In this document: positions 8,784-16,726 of the stretch, in pieces | How positions within the stretch are numbered: the first letter of the stretch is position 1 | Layout: every line of letters starts with the position of its first letter | NCBI GenBank assembly: GCA_910587255.1 | Contig: CAJUKT010000023.1 | Location: forward strand, 1-43,901 | Direction of reading: 5' to 3' | DNA length: 43,901 bases | From: an uncultured Oscillospiraceae bacterium | GTDB lineage: Bacteria > Bacillota > Clostridia > Oscillospirales > Oscillospiraceae | The notes under the pieces: generated by a model | What the model was told of the DNA's origin: nothing | The model's input: the letters and a program-made list of their open reading frames with translations, nothing else | The model's database searches: none | Position numbers and translations under genes: made by a program

Positions 8784-10374
8784 GATTCGCCGGGGCCTGG
8801 CGCTGATCCTGGCCCTTTTGGCCCTGGTGGGCAGCCTGACCGCCTGCGGCGCGCAGCAGGGCTGGCGCGGCAAGGAAATCGTGGTGATCGACGACAACTA
8901 CCGCACCTGGTATGAAATTTTCGTCTACTCCTTCTGCGACAGCGACGGCGACCGGGTGGGCGATCTCCAGGGCGTCGTCTCCAAGCTGGACTATATCCAG
9001 GAGCTGGGCTTCAACGGGATCTGGCTGATGCCGGTGATGCCGGCGGGCTCCTACCATAAATACGATGTGAAGGACTACATGGACATCGACCCGGAATACG
9101 GCACCATGGCCGACTTTGAGCGGCTGGCGGCGGAGTGTGAGAAGCGGGGGATCAAGCTGATCATCGACCTGGTGCTCAACCACACCTCCTCGGAGCACCC
9201 GTGGTTCACCGCCGCCTGCGATTATCTGGAGTCGCTGGGGGAGCAGGAGGAGCCGTCCGCCGCGGAATGCCCCTACTACGAATACTATCACTTTGTCAAG
9301 GGGGACCCAAAATCCGGCGCCTGGTACCAGGTGGGCTCCAGCGATTACTATTATGAGGGCGTTTTCTGGAGCGGGATGCCCGATGTGAATTTTGAAAGCC
9401 AGGCCCTCCGAAGGGAATTTGAGGCGGTGATGGATTTCTGGCTGGAGAAGGGCGCGGGCGGCTTCCGGCTGGACGCGGTGAAGGAGTTCTACACCGGCGC
9501 GGTGGACAAAAACGTGGAGGTGCTCTCCTGGGTCAACGACTATGTAAAGGCCGCGAAGCCCGGCGCCTACCTGGTGGGCGAGGCGTGGGAAGGGCTGCCC
9601 ACCTACGCCCAGTACTACGCCAGCGGCATTGACAGCTTTTTCAATTTCGAGTTCGCCGGCCCCACGGGGGTTATCTCCAAAACGCTGACCTACAGCGGGG
9701 AGGAGCACAGCGGCCAAGCCTATGCCAAGGCGCTGTGCAGGGTGCAGAACACCATCCGGGAGTACCGCGCGGACGCCGTTGACGCGCCGTTCTTTGTCAA
9801 CCACGATATGGCCCGGGCGGCGGGGTATATGTCCTACGACCAGCGGAAGGTCAAAATGGCGGCGGCCCTGAACATTCTGATGAGCGGCAGCGCCTTTGTG
9901 TACTACGGGGAAGAGCTCGGCATGACCGGCAGCGGGAAGGACGAGAACAAGCGCGCGCCCATGTACTGGTCCGCCGACCCCAGCGCCAAGGGCATGACGG
10001 CGGGCCCGCCGGACATGGAGCCCCAGGAGAACCGCTTCCCCAGCGCCGGGGAGCAGAGGAAGCAGGAGGACTCCATCTACAGCTTCTATCGGGACGTTAT
10101 TCTGCTGCGCAATCAGAACCCGGAAATCGCCCGCGGGACCGTGGCCCGGCTGGAGGAGATCGAGGATTCGGATATCGCGGCCATCTCCAAGACTTATGAG
10201 GGACAGGTCGTCTATCTGCTCTACAACCTCTCGGAGACCGAGGAGAAGCAGGTGGAACTGGGCGGATACGGCGGGCTGGAGCTGGCGGGCTATGTGTCGG
10301 CGGACGGCGGCGCGGTGACTGTGGAGGACGGCAGGGTCACCCTGCCCGCCTACAGCGTGGCGGTCCTGAAGTGA
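8764..10374 (+). CDS. GH13 alpha-amylase-family lipoprotein, surface-exposed
   Basis: The N-terminus is a lipoprotein signal peptide with lipobox LTAC (Cys about residue 27), so the enzyme should be lipid-anchored outside the membrane. GH13 motifs follow: DLVLNH (region I), GFRLDAVKEF with nucleophile D237, VGEAWEG with acid/base E273, and FVNHDMAR with D348. MPDVNFES matches the extra region V type (QPDLN/MPDLN), seen in oligo-1,6-glucosidase and neopullulanase-like groups, so the exact subfamily is uncertain. GAGGAGG at 8748-8754 selects ATG 8764 over an upstream in-frame ATG at 8743. It would supply maltodextrins to the cell together with the next gene. Confidence 0.9.
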   Translation: MQQSRNRIRRGLALILALLALVGSLTACGAQQGWRGKEIVVIDDNYRTWYEIFVYSFCDSDGDRVGDLQGVVSKLDYIQELGFNGIWLMPVMPAGSYHKYDVKDYMDIDPEYGTMADFERLAAECEKRGIKLIIDLVLNHTSSEHPWFTAACDYLESLGEQEEPSAAECPYYEYYHFVKGDPKSGAWYQVGSSDYYYEGVFWSGMPDVNFESQALRREFEAVMDFWLEKGAGGFRLDAVKEFYTGAVDKNVEVLSWVNDYVKAAKPGAYLVGEAWEGLPTYAQYYASGIDSFFNFEFAGPTGVISKTLTYSGEEHSGQAYAKALCRVQNTIREYRADAVDAPFFVNHDMARAAGYMSYDQRKVKMAAALNILMSGSAFVYYGEELGMTGSGKDENKRAPMYWSADPSAKGMTAGPPDMEPQENRFPSAGEQRKQEDSIYSFYRDVILLRNQNPEIARGTVARLEEIEDSDIAAISKTYEGQVVYLLYNLSETEEKQVELGGYGGLELAGYVSADGGAVTVEDGRVTLPAYSVAVLK

Positions 10375-10447
10375 CTTCAGGGGACGGCGCCCGGCGAGAC
10401 TGCGCCAAGGAACGATTCCAACGTGTAACAGAAAGGGGAAGGAAAAC

Positions 10448-13165
10448 ATGAAAAGAAGGATGAGCGCATTCCTTGTGGCGATGGCCCTGCTGGCCGCGCA
10501 GCTTCTGGCCGGCGTTCCCAGGGCCATGGCGGCGGAGGCGGGGGGAGAGCTGATTCTCAAGGTACACTACCACCGGGAAGACGCCAACTATGAGAACTGG
10601 ACCGTCTGGCTCTGGGAGCTGGGCGGGGGCGACGCCATTGACGCCCCCCTGGTGGAGGAGGACGGGGAAATGGTGGCCACCATGACGGTGACCCCGGGCA
10701 TCGCCAGCGTGGGCTACATCGTCCGCCAGCCGGACTGGACCAAGGATGTGGACATGGACCAGTTCATCGACATCTCGGAAATGGTGTCCGGCACGGTACA
10801 TGTCTATGTGGAATCCGGGGTGGAGGGCCATACCAAGGAGTATGGCGGTGACGCGGTGCTGGGCACCAAGCCCCGCTCCGCGCTCTACAACCATGACGGC
10901 ACCATTACCGTCACCATGACGGGGGAAATCGAGGGCAGCTTGGACGGCGTGTTCTCCGTGGAGGGCAAGGACGGCGGCGTGGCCGTGTCCGATGTGGCGG
11001 AGGGCGGCGGGGAGTTTACCTACACCGTGACCCTGGCACAGGAGCTGGACCCCTTCAAGAGCTACTCCATCACCTATGACGGAGCCCAGTACAAGCTCAG
11101 CATACCCAGCCTCTACTCCACCGAGGGCTTTGAGAAGGAATACACCTACACCGGGGACGACCTGGGGGCGGTGTGGACCAAGGACGCCACCACCTTCCGG
11201 GTGTGGGCGCCCACCGCGGAATCGGTCACGCTGAACCTGTACGCCTCCGGCAAGAGCTATCAGGACGACAAAACGGAGGAGATCGAGATGGCCCGGGACG
11301 CCAACGGCACCTGGGTGGCCGCCAAGAGCGGCGATCTCAACGGGGTGTACTACACCTACACCGCGGTGATCGACGGCGTGGCGGCGGAGGCCTGCGACCC
11401 CTACGCCAGGACCACCGGCGTCAACGGCGTCCGGGCCATGGTCATCGACCTGGACGGCACCGACCCGGAGGGCTGGGAGAGCGACGCCAACCCCCACGCG
11501 GGCGAGAGCATCAATGACGCCGTTATCTATGAGCTGCACGTCCGGGATCTGTCGGTAGACGCGGATTCCGGCATCCAAAACGCGGGCAAGTTCCTGGGCC
11601 TGACCGAGACCGGCACCAAAACCCCCGGCGGGGTTTCCACCGGCCTGGACCACATGAAGGAGCTGGGCATCACCCACCTGCACCTGCTGCCCATCTATGA
11701 TTTCGGCTCCGTGGACGAGACCCACACCACCGCCTCCTTCAACTGGGGCTACGACCCGGTGAACTACAACGTGCCCGAGGGCTCCTACTCCACCGACCCC
11801 TTTAACGGCGAGGTCCGGGTGAAGGAGCTGAAGCAGACCGTCAAGGCCCTGCATGAGAACGGGATCAGCGTAGTGATGGACGTGGTCTATAACCATGTGC
11901 AGGACGCGGGGAAGTTCTGCTTCAACAGGCTTGTGCCGGGATATTTCTCCCGCATCAACGCCGACGGCTCCTATTCCAACGGCTCCGGCTGCGGAAACGA
12001 CACCGCCTCCGAGCGCTCCATGGTCAGAAAGTTTATTGTGGATTCTGTGCGCTACTGGGCGGACGAATACCACATCGACGGGTTCCGCTTCGACCTGGTG
12101 GGCCTGCTGGACACCCAGACCGTCAATGAAATTGTGGCCGAGGTCCACAAGGACCACCCGGACGTGATCTTCTACGGCGAGGGCTGGACCATGTCCACCA
12201 ACGTGACCAAGGAGGGCTATACCATGGCCACCCAGGTCAATTCCCAGCAGACGCCCGGCTTCGCCTACTTTAACGACACCATCCGGGACGGCCTGAAGGG
12301 CAGCGTGTTCGATGATACCGACCCCGGCTTTGCCTCCGGTAAGGCCGGTATGGAGGACGTTCTGAGCCGCTGCTTCCTGGGCGCGGATACCTGGTGCGCC
12401 AGCCCGGCCCAGACGGTGAACTACGCCTCCTGCCACGATAACCTGACCCTGTTTGACCACCTGCAAACCGCGCGGCCCGAGGCCGGCCGGGAGGAGCTGG
12501 TTCGGATGAACAACCTGGCGGCGGCATTTTACATGATGGCGGAGGGCGTGCCCTTCCTCCAGGCCGGCGAGGAGATGCTGCGCACCAAGCTCAACGATGA
12601 CGGGAGCTTCAATTCCAACAGCTACAACGCAAACGACCAGGTGAACTGCCTGAAGTGGGGCGATCTGGACGACGAGGCGTACCGGCAGGTCTTTGAATAT
12701 TACAAGGGCCTGATCGCGTTCCGCAAGGCCCATGGGGCGCTGCGCCTTGGTACGGCGCAGGAGGTCTCCGACGCGGTTTCCGTGGTGGGCGGGCTGGACG
12801 CCAACGTGCTGGCCTTTGCCGTCAAGGGCGGCGTGAACGGGGAGACCGCCGAGGGGCTGTATCTGATCTTCAACGCCAACGAGACCAGCGCCACCGTGAA
12901 CCTGCCGGAGGGGAACTGGAATGTCTACATTAACGGGGAAAAGGCGGGCGTCCAGGCCCTGGCCAGCGTCTCGGACGGCAGCGTGGAGGTGGAGCCCGTT
13001 TCCGCGCTGGTGCTGGTGAAGGAGAGCGCCGCGGCGGCCCCAGGCACGCAGGACGGCGGCGAGAGCGGCAAGGCCGGTACGGGCCTGTATGTGGGCATCG
13101 CCGCAGCGGCGCTCCTCGCCTGCGGAGGCGGCGTGTTTGTGGCGCTGAACAAAAAGCGGAAGTAG
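10448..13165 (+). CDS. pulA: Secreted, membrane-anchored type I pullulanase with CBM41 (GH13_14)
   Basis: A 905-residue extracellular debranching enzyme. It starts with a Sec signal peptide ending near AMAAEA (residue 30). A CBM41 starch-binding domain follows (VHYHREDANYENW, then VGYIVRQPDW and FIDISE). After a linker domain comes a CBM48 (TFRVWAPTAESV) and the GH13 barrel with NWGYDPVNYN, DVVYNH, GFRFDLVG (D549), FYGEGW (E578) and SCHDNLTL (D664). The C-terminus is a short Gly/Ser-rich linker, one hydrophobic helix and a KKRK tail, so it is probably held in the membrane rather than sorted by sortase. A strong AGGGGAAGG precedes the ATG. It is the last gene of the operon, followed by a terminator. 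Confidence 0.94.
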   Translation: MKRRMSAFLVAMALLAAQLLAGVPRAMAAEAGGELILKVHYHREDANYENWTVWLWELGGGDAIDAPLVEEDGEMVATMTVTPGIASVGYIVRQPDWTKDVDMDQFIDISEMVSGTVHVYVESGVEGHTKEYGGDAVLGTKPRSALYNHDGTITVTMTGEIEGSLDGVFSVEGKDGGVAVSDVAEGGGEFTYTVTLAQELDPFKSYSITYDGAQYKLSIPSLYSTEGFEKEYTYTGDDLGAVWTKDATTFRVWAPTAESVTLNLYASGKSYQDDKTEEIEMARDANGTWVAAKSGDLNGVYYTYTAVIDGVAAEACDPYARTTGVNGVRAMVIDLDGTDPEGWESDANPHAGESINDAVIYELHVRDLSVDADSGIQNAGKFLGLTETGTKTPGGVSTGLDHMKELGITHLHLLPIYDFGSVDETHTTASFNWGYDPVNYNVPEGSYSTDPFNGEVRVKELKQTVKALHENGISVVMDVVYNHVQDAGKFCFNRLVPGYFSRINADGSYSNGSGCGNDTASERSMVRKFIVDSVRYWADEYHIDGFRFDLVGLLDTQTVNEIVAEVHKDHPDVIFYGEGWTMSTNVTKEGYTMATQVNSQQTPGFAYFNDTIRDGLKGSVFDDTDPGFASGKAGMEDVLSRCFLGADTWCASPAQTVNYASCHDNLTLFDHLQTARPEAGREELVRMNNLAAAFYMMAEGVPFLQAGEEMLRTKLNDDGSFNSNSYNANDQVNCLKWGDLDDEAYRQVFEYYKGLIAFRKAHGALRLGTAQEVSDAVSVVGGLDANVLAFAVKGGVNGETAEGLYLIFNANETSATVNLPEGNWNVYINGEKAGVQALASVSDGSVEVEPVSALVLVKESAAAAPGTQDGGESGKAGTGLYVGIAAAALLACGGGVFVALNKKRK

Positions 13166-13167
13166 AC

Positions 13168-13222
13168 AGGGCGGCAATTTTGACTCGCCGATCCGAATGC
13201 TTCGGATATTGGTACAGCTTCT
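13168..13222 (+). repeat. Dispersed intergenic repeat, family A
   Basis: It reads GGGCGGCAATTTTGACTCGC and then ends with the core ATTGGTACAGCTTCT at 13208-13222. The stretch GCAGTTTTGACTCGC and the following 30 bases at 94-141 are a close match. It begins a few bases after the pullulanase stop codon. Confidence 0.7.
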
Positions 13223-13238
13223 TATTTGTCCGTATGCG

Positions 13239-13289
13239 GCGCAGGGCCGGCAGCTGGTTTGCTGCCGGCCCTGCGCCCGTATTTTCTGT
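13239..13289 (+). terminator. Rho-independent terminator of the alpha-glucan operon
   Basis: A perfect 16-bp stem (13239-13254 against 13261-13276) encloses a 6-nt loop and is followed by a short T-rich stretch (ATTTTCTG). It lies about 75 bp after the last glucan gene. The T tract is modest, so strength is uncertain. Confidence 0.75.
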
Positions 13290-13298
13290 CGTTTAAGC

Positions 13299-13376
13299 GC
13301 TGCTTGAAAACCGGCGGCGCGCCCAGCGGCGAGGGATTTTTTGCCGGATAAGTCAAACCGGCGGCGTATGGCGGGG
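13299..13376 (+). repeat. Dispersed intergenic repeat, family B (long copy)
   Basis: About 78 bp that align over most of their length with the minus strand of 38063-38138. Shared segments are GCGCTG(C/T)TTGAA, GGCGGYGCGCCC, GCGGCG then GGATTTTT, and AAGYCAA. Mismatches are scattered as in old repeat copies. A family A copy follows after 20 bp. Confidence 0.65.
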
Positions 13377-13395
13377 CAAAGCCCGCCGCTTGGGC

Positions 13396-13450
13396 CTGGC
13401 GGCAATTCCTCCTGGCAAGTCTGCATACTTCGGCGATTGGTACAGCTTCT
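13396..13450 (+). repeat. Dispersed intergenic repeat, family A, overlapping a stop codon
   Basis: It contains GGCGGCAATTCCTCC, CTGCATACTTCGGC and the core ATTGGTACAGCTTCT (13436-13450). Its last base is part of the stop codon of the convergent repressor gene (TAA, complement of 13450-13452). The repeat therefore sits exactly at that gene's 3' end. Confidence 0.7.
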
Positions 13451-14106
13451 TAAATCAGAAATTCCACCTTTACCACCTTGCCCAAAACCCGGATGGACGT
13501 TTTGCTCAAATCATACAGCTGGGGCTTGTGCTCCGGGTTGGTGGACTGGGGCATCAGGGTGACGGTGGTGTCGGAGCAATAAAAGCGCTTGACGGTGGCG
13601 TCCTCCTCGTCCACCAGCACCACGGCGACCTCCCCCTGCTCCACCTCCTCCTGGCGGCGCACGATGATGATGTCGCCGTCGTTAATGCGCAGGGCGTTCA
13701 TGCTGTCCCCCTGAACCCGGAGGCCAAAATATTCCGCGCCGCCGTTCAGGTCGGTGAGGGTGTAGCCCTCCACGTGCTCCTCCGCATACAGGGGAAGGCC
13801 GGCGGAGATGCGCCCCAGGATGGGAATGCGGTGGCAGCTGGACAGGTCGATGGGGACGGCGCCGGAGGGGAGCGGGCTGCGTTCCTCGGTCAGGTCGGAT
13901 TTCGTGATGCCGAAATAATCCGCAATTGCCTGGACCTTGTCCATGCGCGGGTACTTGCGCCCATGCACCCAATCGGATACGGTTGAAAAGGGAACGCAGA
14001 GCGCAGCCGCCAAACCGGCGGTATTCATATTCGCGTGTTTGATATAATAGTTCAAATTTGCGGAAAAAGTGGCCTTCAGCGCGTTGGCATCCCTTAAACC
14101 AGACAT
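13450..14106 (-). CDS. LexA/CI-like self-cleaving repressor (XRE HTH + S24 peptidase)
   Basis: A 218-residue phage-type repressor. Residues 15-70 form an XRE helix-turn-helix (TAGLAAALCVPFSTVSDW). The C-terminal S24 domain has the Ala-Gly scissile bond in GRISAGLP (A102-G103), the nucleophile Ser in GDSMNALR (S135) and the general base Lys in DATVKRF (K173). It should bind the operators in 14169-14398 and be inactivated by RecA-stimulated self-cleavage after DNA damage, as for lambda CI and LexA. The start ATG 14106 has GCAGGTGA upstream; an in-frame upstream ATG at 14142 lies before the ribosome site and is not chosen. It diverges from the tail operon, which makes it the likely master switch. 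Confidence 0.9.
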   Translation of the reverse strand: MSGLRDANALKATFSANLNYYIKHANMNTAGLAAALCVPFSTVSDWVHGRKYPRMDKVQAIADYFGITKSDLTEERSPLPSGAVPIDLSSCHRIPILGRISAGLPLYAEEHVEGYTLTDLNGGAEYFGLRVQGDSMNALRINDGDIIIVRRQEEVEQGEVAVVLVDEEDATVKRFYCSDTTVTLMPQSTNPEHKPQLYDLSKTSIRVLGKVVKVEFLI

Positions 14107-14130
14107 ATAATCACCTGCCCTTTCGAGGGT

Positions 14131-14159
14131 AGTATACGGCAAAGGGGGAAAAAAGTCAA
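14131..14159 (-). promoter_or_regulatory. Leftward promoter of the S24 repressor
   Basis: On the minus strand TTGACT (complement of 14154-14159), a 17-nt spacer and TATACT (complement of 14131-14136) form a near-consensus sigma-A promoter, 25 bp upstream of the repressor ATG. Operator O1 lies just upstream of its -35 box. Confidence 0.8.
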
Positions 14160-14168
14160 CGGTGAATT

Positions 14169-14201
14169 ACGCTTTAAGCATTGACATAACGCTAAAAGCG
14201 T
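14169..14201. promoter_or_regulatory. Operators O1 and O2 of the phage-like switch
   Basis: O1 is ACGCTTTAAGC (14169-14179; perfect GCTT-T-AAGC core) and O2 is ACGCTAAAAGCGT (14189-14201). Both fit a consensus ACGCTWnAAGCGT. O2 fills the spacer of the rightward promoter, so its occupation should block transcription of the tail operon. O1 lies between the two promoters. Assignment to the S24 repressor or the Cro-like protein is inferred from position. Confidence 0.7.
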
Positions 14202-14209
14202 GATATGAT
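14181..14209 (+). promoter_or_regulatory. Rightward promoter of the tail operon
   Basis: TTGACA (14181-14186), a spacer of exactly 17 nt, and TATGAT (14204-14209) make an almost perfect sigma-A promoter. The palindromic operator O2 lies inside the spacer. It faces the XRE gene and the tail genes, with no other equally good promoter visible before the tail completion gene. Confidence 0.85.
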
Positions 14210-14230
14210 GTTGGTATAGGGGGTGAGAAG

Positions 14231-14323
14231 ATGCAGGCAATTCCCAGCGCCTTCACGAAGGGCAGCCAAGGGGGGAACGGGGATTTCCCCAGGGGACGGG
14301 CGGCGCTGTCCCCGATGCTTTGA
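14231..14323 (+). CDS. Possible 30-residue leader peptide
   Basis: This is the first ORF after the rightward promoter. It has a strong ribosome site (GGGGGTGAG, 14219-14227) close to its ATG and encodes a 30-residue basic, glycine-rich peptide beginning MQAIPSAFTKG. I recognise no family. It may be a leader peptide, a small regulator or a chance ORF. From 14324 to 14514 nothing else convincing is present besides operator O3 and a run of T at 14370-14377. Confidence 0.35.
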   Translation: MQAIPSAFTKGSQGGNGDFPRGRAALSPML

Positions 14324-14386
14324 CGCCCCGGGAAATGGAGGAGGGGTATCCCGTCCCGGCGGACTATATTTTTTTTTGCCTGGATT

Positions 14387-14398
14387 ACGCTTAAAGCG
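14387..14398. promoter_or_regulatory. Operator O3
   Basis: ACGCTTAAAGCG contains the perfect 11-bp palindrome CGCTT-A-AAGCG (14388-14398). It matches O1 and O2 and lies about 180 bp downstream of the rightward promoter, where it could act as a roadblock or a looping site. Confidence 0.6.
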
Positions 14399-14514
14399 GC
14401 AAAGAGGGGCCTGCGCGGGCGCGGACGAAGGAGGCGCTGCCCTAGGGCCGCGTGCCCGGGCTTCGGACACGCCGGGGAGGCCGCTTGGCGGAAGCGGAAG
14501 GAGGAGGGCGGACC

Positions 14515-14772
14515 ATGACGGGCGTGAATTCGGCCGCCGGGTTTCCGCAGCGGCTGCGGGCGCTGCGCAAGCGCAAGCGGGTGAGCGGAAGGGTTATGGC
14601 GGATTTCTGCCAGCTGAGCAAGAGCGCGGTGGCACGGTATGAGCGGGGGGAGCAAGAACCGACCGCCAGCGCAATTTGCAGGATGGCGGACTACCTGGGC
14701 GTCAGCACGGATGAGCTTTTGGGGTTCAAAGAAAATTTTTGGAGTGTCCCGGATGCGGGACGCGGAGGGTGA
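14515..14772 (+). CDS. XRE-family HTH regulator (Cro-like)
   Basis: An 85-residue protein that is almost entirely one XRE helix-turn-helix (LRALRKRKRVSG, SKSAVARYERGEQEPT, MADYLGVSTDELLGF). It is the first clear gene of the rightward operon, in the position of Cro in lambda-like switches, so it may compete with the S24 repressor for the same operators. AGGAGG about 10 nt upstream selects ATG 14515 over the longer open frame. The 176 bp that follow to 14948 show no convincing gene. Confidence 0.85.
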   Translation: MTGVNSAAGFPQRLRALRKRKRVSGRVMADFCQLSKSAVARYERGEQEPTASAICRMADYLGVSTDELLGFKENFWSVPDAGRGG

Positions 14773-14948
14773 CAGCTGTGCTACGATAAAAGTATGGGGG
14801 ACGCGCGAACCTCCGCGCCGGACGGCGGGGAGCGGAGACCGCCGCCCGGGGGAATTGGGCGGGGCCCATTCCGCCCCAGGCATCCGGGCCGGGGCGGACG
14901 CCATGCGTGGAAAGGGCCGTATGGCCCGCGGAGAGGAAGGAGGATGGT

Positions 14949-15275
14949 ATGAATGTCGTAGGTAGCATCGCTGGGGCCACAGGCAGGCGGATGACCGGCC
15001 GGGGCCTTGAGCGCGGGCTGTTTGGGCGCGTGGACGCGCGCCGGGCCCGGGCACAGGGCACGGCCGGCCTGAGAGCCGGGGTATGGGGCGTACTGCCCCC
15101 CCATGGCCGGTGTTCCCGGAGGGGTGAACCCGCGGTTAGCAACGGGGATATCCAACCGGGAAAGGCCAAAAGCGCCCAGGCGGAGCCCTGCCGTGACAGA
15201 CGCCGGATGGCCGCCAGGGGGGAGGCCGCGGGGCAAGGGCGGCCGGGCCATGTGGACGGGAGGACGGGGAGATGA
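14949..15275 (+). CDS. Hypothetical 108-residue Arg/Gly-rich protein
   Basis: GGAAGGAGG at 14935-14943 lies 5 nt before ATG 14949, and the TGA overlaps the next gene's ATG as ATGA (15272-15275). Both features argue for translation. The product is rich in Arg, Gly and Ala, has no recognisable domain, and could be read by chance in GC-rich DNA. If head genes were deleted here, this stretch may contain the junction. It occupies the place where phages keep head-completion genes. Confidence 0.35.
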   Translation: MNVVGSIAGATGRRMTGRGLERGLFGRVDARRARAQGTAGLRAGVWGVLPPHGRCSRRGEPAVSNGDIQPGKAKSAQAEPCRDRRRMAARGEAAGQGRPGHVDGRTGR

Positions 15276-15730
15276 CGGCGCTGGAGAAAATCACCGCCTT
15301 TGTGGGCGGCTACCCCGGTGCGGATATCCTCCGGGAATTCCAGATCGACTACACAGACCAGATTTTCATTAACGGCGGGGCACTTCCCCCCGGATTGGTG
15401 GAGATCAGCCGGAAGGCCGACCTGATGGGCCGCGTGGCCGTGGTCAACCAGTACAATTTCGGGCTGCACTGTGCCGCTGAAAAGGCCCCCGGGGACGGCG
15501 CCGGGAGGGCGCTCAGCGCCGCGTGGCTCACAGACTTCAGGGAGTGGGTTCAAAACCAGTCCGTGCAGAGGCTGGCCCCGGTATTCGGAGACGTTCCCAG
15601 CCAGGAACAAATCACCGCGCAAAACGGCGTGCTGTATGACGCCGGGGATGGGGGGAGGGCCGTGTATGTGGTCCAGCTCTGCGTCCAGTTCGTAAAATAT
15701 TTCCAGGCCACGGACCCGTGGTTTATCTAA
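15272..15730 (+). CDS. Putative phage tail terminator/completion protein
   Basis: A 152-residue protein (MTALEKITAFVGGYPGAD... to DPWFI). It resembles the roughly 150-residue proteins that sit just before the tail tube gene in Clostridia prophages, often labelled minor capsid or, wrongly, chloramphenicol resistance protein. Such proteins cap the tail tube and stop its growth. The assignment rests on position and general likeness. The start overlaps the upstream stop, with GGGAGG about 10 nt before it. In a headless particle this protein would form the upper end of the tube. Confidence 0.65.
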   Translation: MTALEKITAFVGGYPGADILREFQIDYTDQIFINGGALPPGLVEISRKADLMGRVAVVNQYNFGLHCAAEKAPGDGAGRALSAAWLTDFREWVQNQSVQRLAPVFGDVPSQEQITAQNGVLYDAGDGGRAVYVVQLCVQFVKYFQATDPWFI

Positions 15731-15746
15731 AAAGGGAGGCAGAAAT

Positions 15747-16283
15747 ATGTCATTCAAGTTCAAAACCCCGGCCGGACAGACCGTCGAGCGCAAGCTGTAC
15801 CTGTGCTGCGGCAACTACGGCACCGCCGAGGCCCCCCAGTGGGGCAAGCTGGGCAAGCGCGTGGAGGAGAGCGCCGCAGAGATGGACTGGGGCGAGGAGA
15901 GCAAACAGGATATTTTGGGCGACACCCACAGCACCATGAAGAAGCCGGTGATCTCCCAGACCTTCGACCCCTGCGAACTGGACGCCGGAGACCAGTACCA
16001 GCAGCGTGTGTGGGAGCTGGCCGTGGTGGATCAGGACGCCCCCGCGCTGTGCAACCAGGATCTGCTGCGCATCCACCTGTACGCGGTGGACGAGAAGGGC
16101 AACGCCTTCGCCGAGCGCTATCCCAGCTCCATGGTGAAGCCCGCCAGCCTGGGCGGCGCGGGGGGCGGCGCCCTGACCATGCCCATCAACGTCACCTTTG
16201 GCGGGACGCGGGAGACCGGCACCGCCAGCGTGGCGGAGGACGGCACCATCACGTTTACCCCGAAGGGAGAGGCTGAGCCCTGA
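15747..16283 (+). CDS. Phage major tail tube protein
   Basis: A 178-residue protein starting MSFKFKTPAGQ, with a core region resembling siphophage tail tube proteins and a C-terminal extension after a Gly-rich linker (LGGAGGGALTMPIN). It lies between the tail completion and chaperone genes, where the tube gene is expected. It would polymerise around the tape measure. AAAGGGAGG lies upstream, and its stop overlaps the following ATG by one base. No tail sheath gene occurs next to it, so the tail is non-contractile. Confidence 0.8.
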   Translation: MSFKFKTPAGQTVERKLYLCCGNYGTAEAPQWGKLGKRVEESAAEMDWGEESKQDILGDTHSTMKKPVISQTFDPCELDAGDQYQQRVWELAVVDQDAPALCNQDLLRIHLYAVDEKGNAFAERYPSSMVKPASLGGAGGGALTMPINVTFGGTRETGTASVAEDGTITFTPKGEAEP

Positions 16284-16726
16284 TGAAAGAGCTGAGGTTT
16301 GAAACCGGCCTGGCGGAAATGACGGTCAACGGTGGGCGCGTCATCCGCTTCAACCCATCGGATGTGGGCTTTATGGACACCCTGTACACCCTGCTGGGCA
16401 AGATCGAGGCCATTGAGGCGGAGGCAAACAAAAAGCAGGCGAAGACGGACGAGCTTGGCAAGCTGTTTGACCTCTCCCGGAGCAGCGACAGGCGGATGCG
16501 GGACGCGGTGGACTCGGTGTTCGGCGAGGGCTTCTGCGACGATGTGTTTTCCGGCGTGCGGCTGACGGCCCTGGCCGACGGCCTGTCCGTACTGGAGAAT
16601 TTCGTCTTCGCCATCATGGACGAGATGGATGGGAGCGTTCGGAACAACCTGGCCAAGCGGGAGGGGCGCATCGCCAAGTACACGGCCAAGTATCAGGCCC
16701 GGAAAAATGCCGCGCCCCTGGAATGA
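16283..16726 (+). CDS. Tail assembly chaperone (gpG-like)
   Basis: A 147-residue, mostly helical acidic protein (NPSDVGFMDTLYTLLGKIEAIE near residue 25; C-terminal basic helix). Its position between tube and tape measure, its size and its overlap with a second small gene fit the G/T chaperone pair that coats the tape measure during assembly. The last 20 bp overlap the next gene in another frame, which leaves room for a frameshifted fusion product. Confidence 0.75.
   Translation: MKELRFETGLAEMTVNGGRVIRFNPSDVGFMDTLYTLLGKIEAIEAEANKKQAKTDELGKLFDLSRSSDRRMRDAVDSVFGEGFCDDVFSGVRLTALADGLSVLENFVFAIMDEMDGSVRNNLAKREGRIAKYTAKYQARKNAAPLE

Noticed and set aside
10337..13426. Long minus-strand open frame over the secreted pullulanase (and similar ones opposite 156-2057, 4198-6390, 6405-8507)
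   Set aside because: Antisense shadows in GC-rich DNA: low-complexity Ala/Gly/Pro/His translations and no motifs, while the plus strand has complete GH motifs.
14167..15814. Minus-strand frames opposite the switch and tail completion gene
   Set aside because: No ribosome sites, low-complexity sequence, and they would run against the promoter and operator layout.
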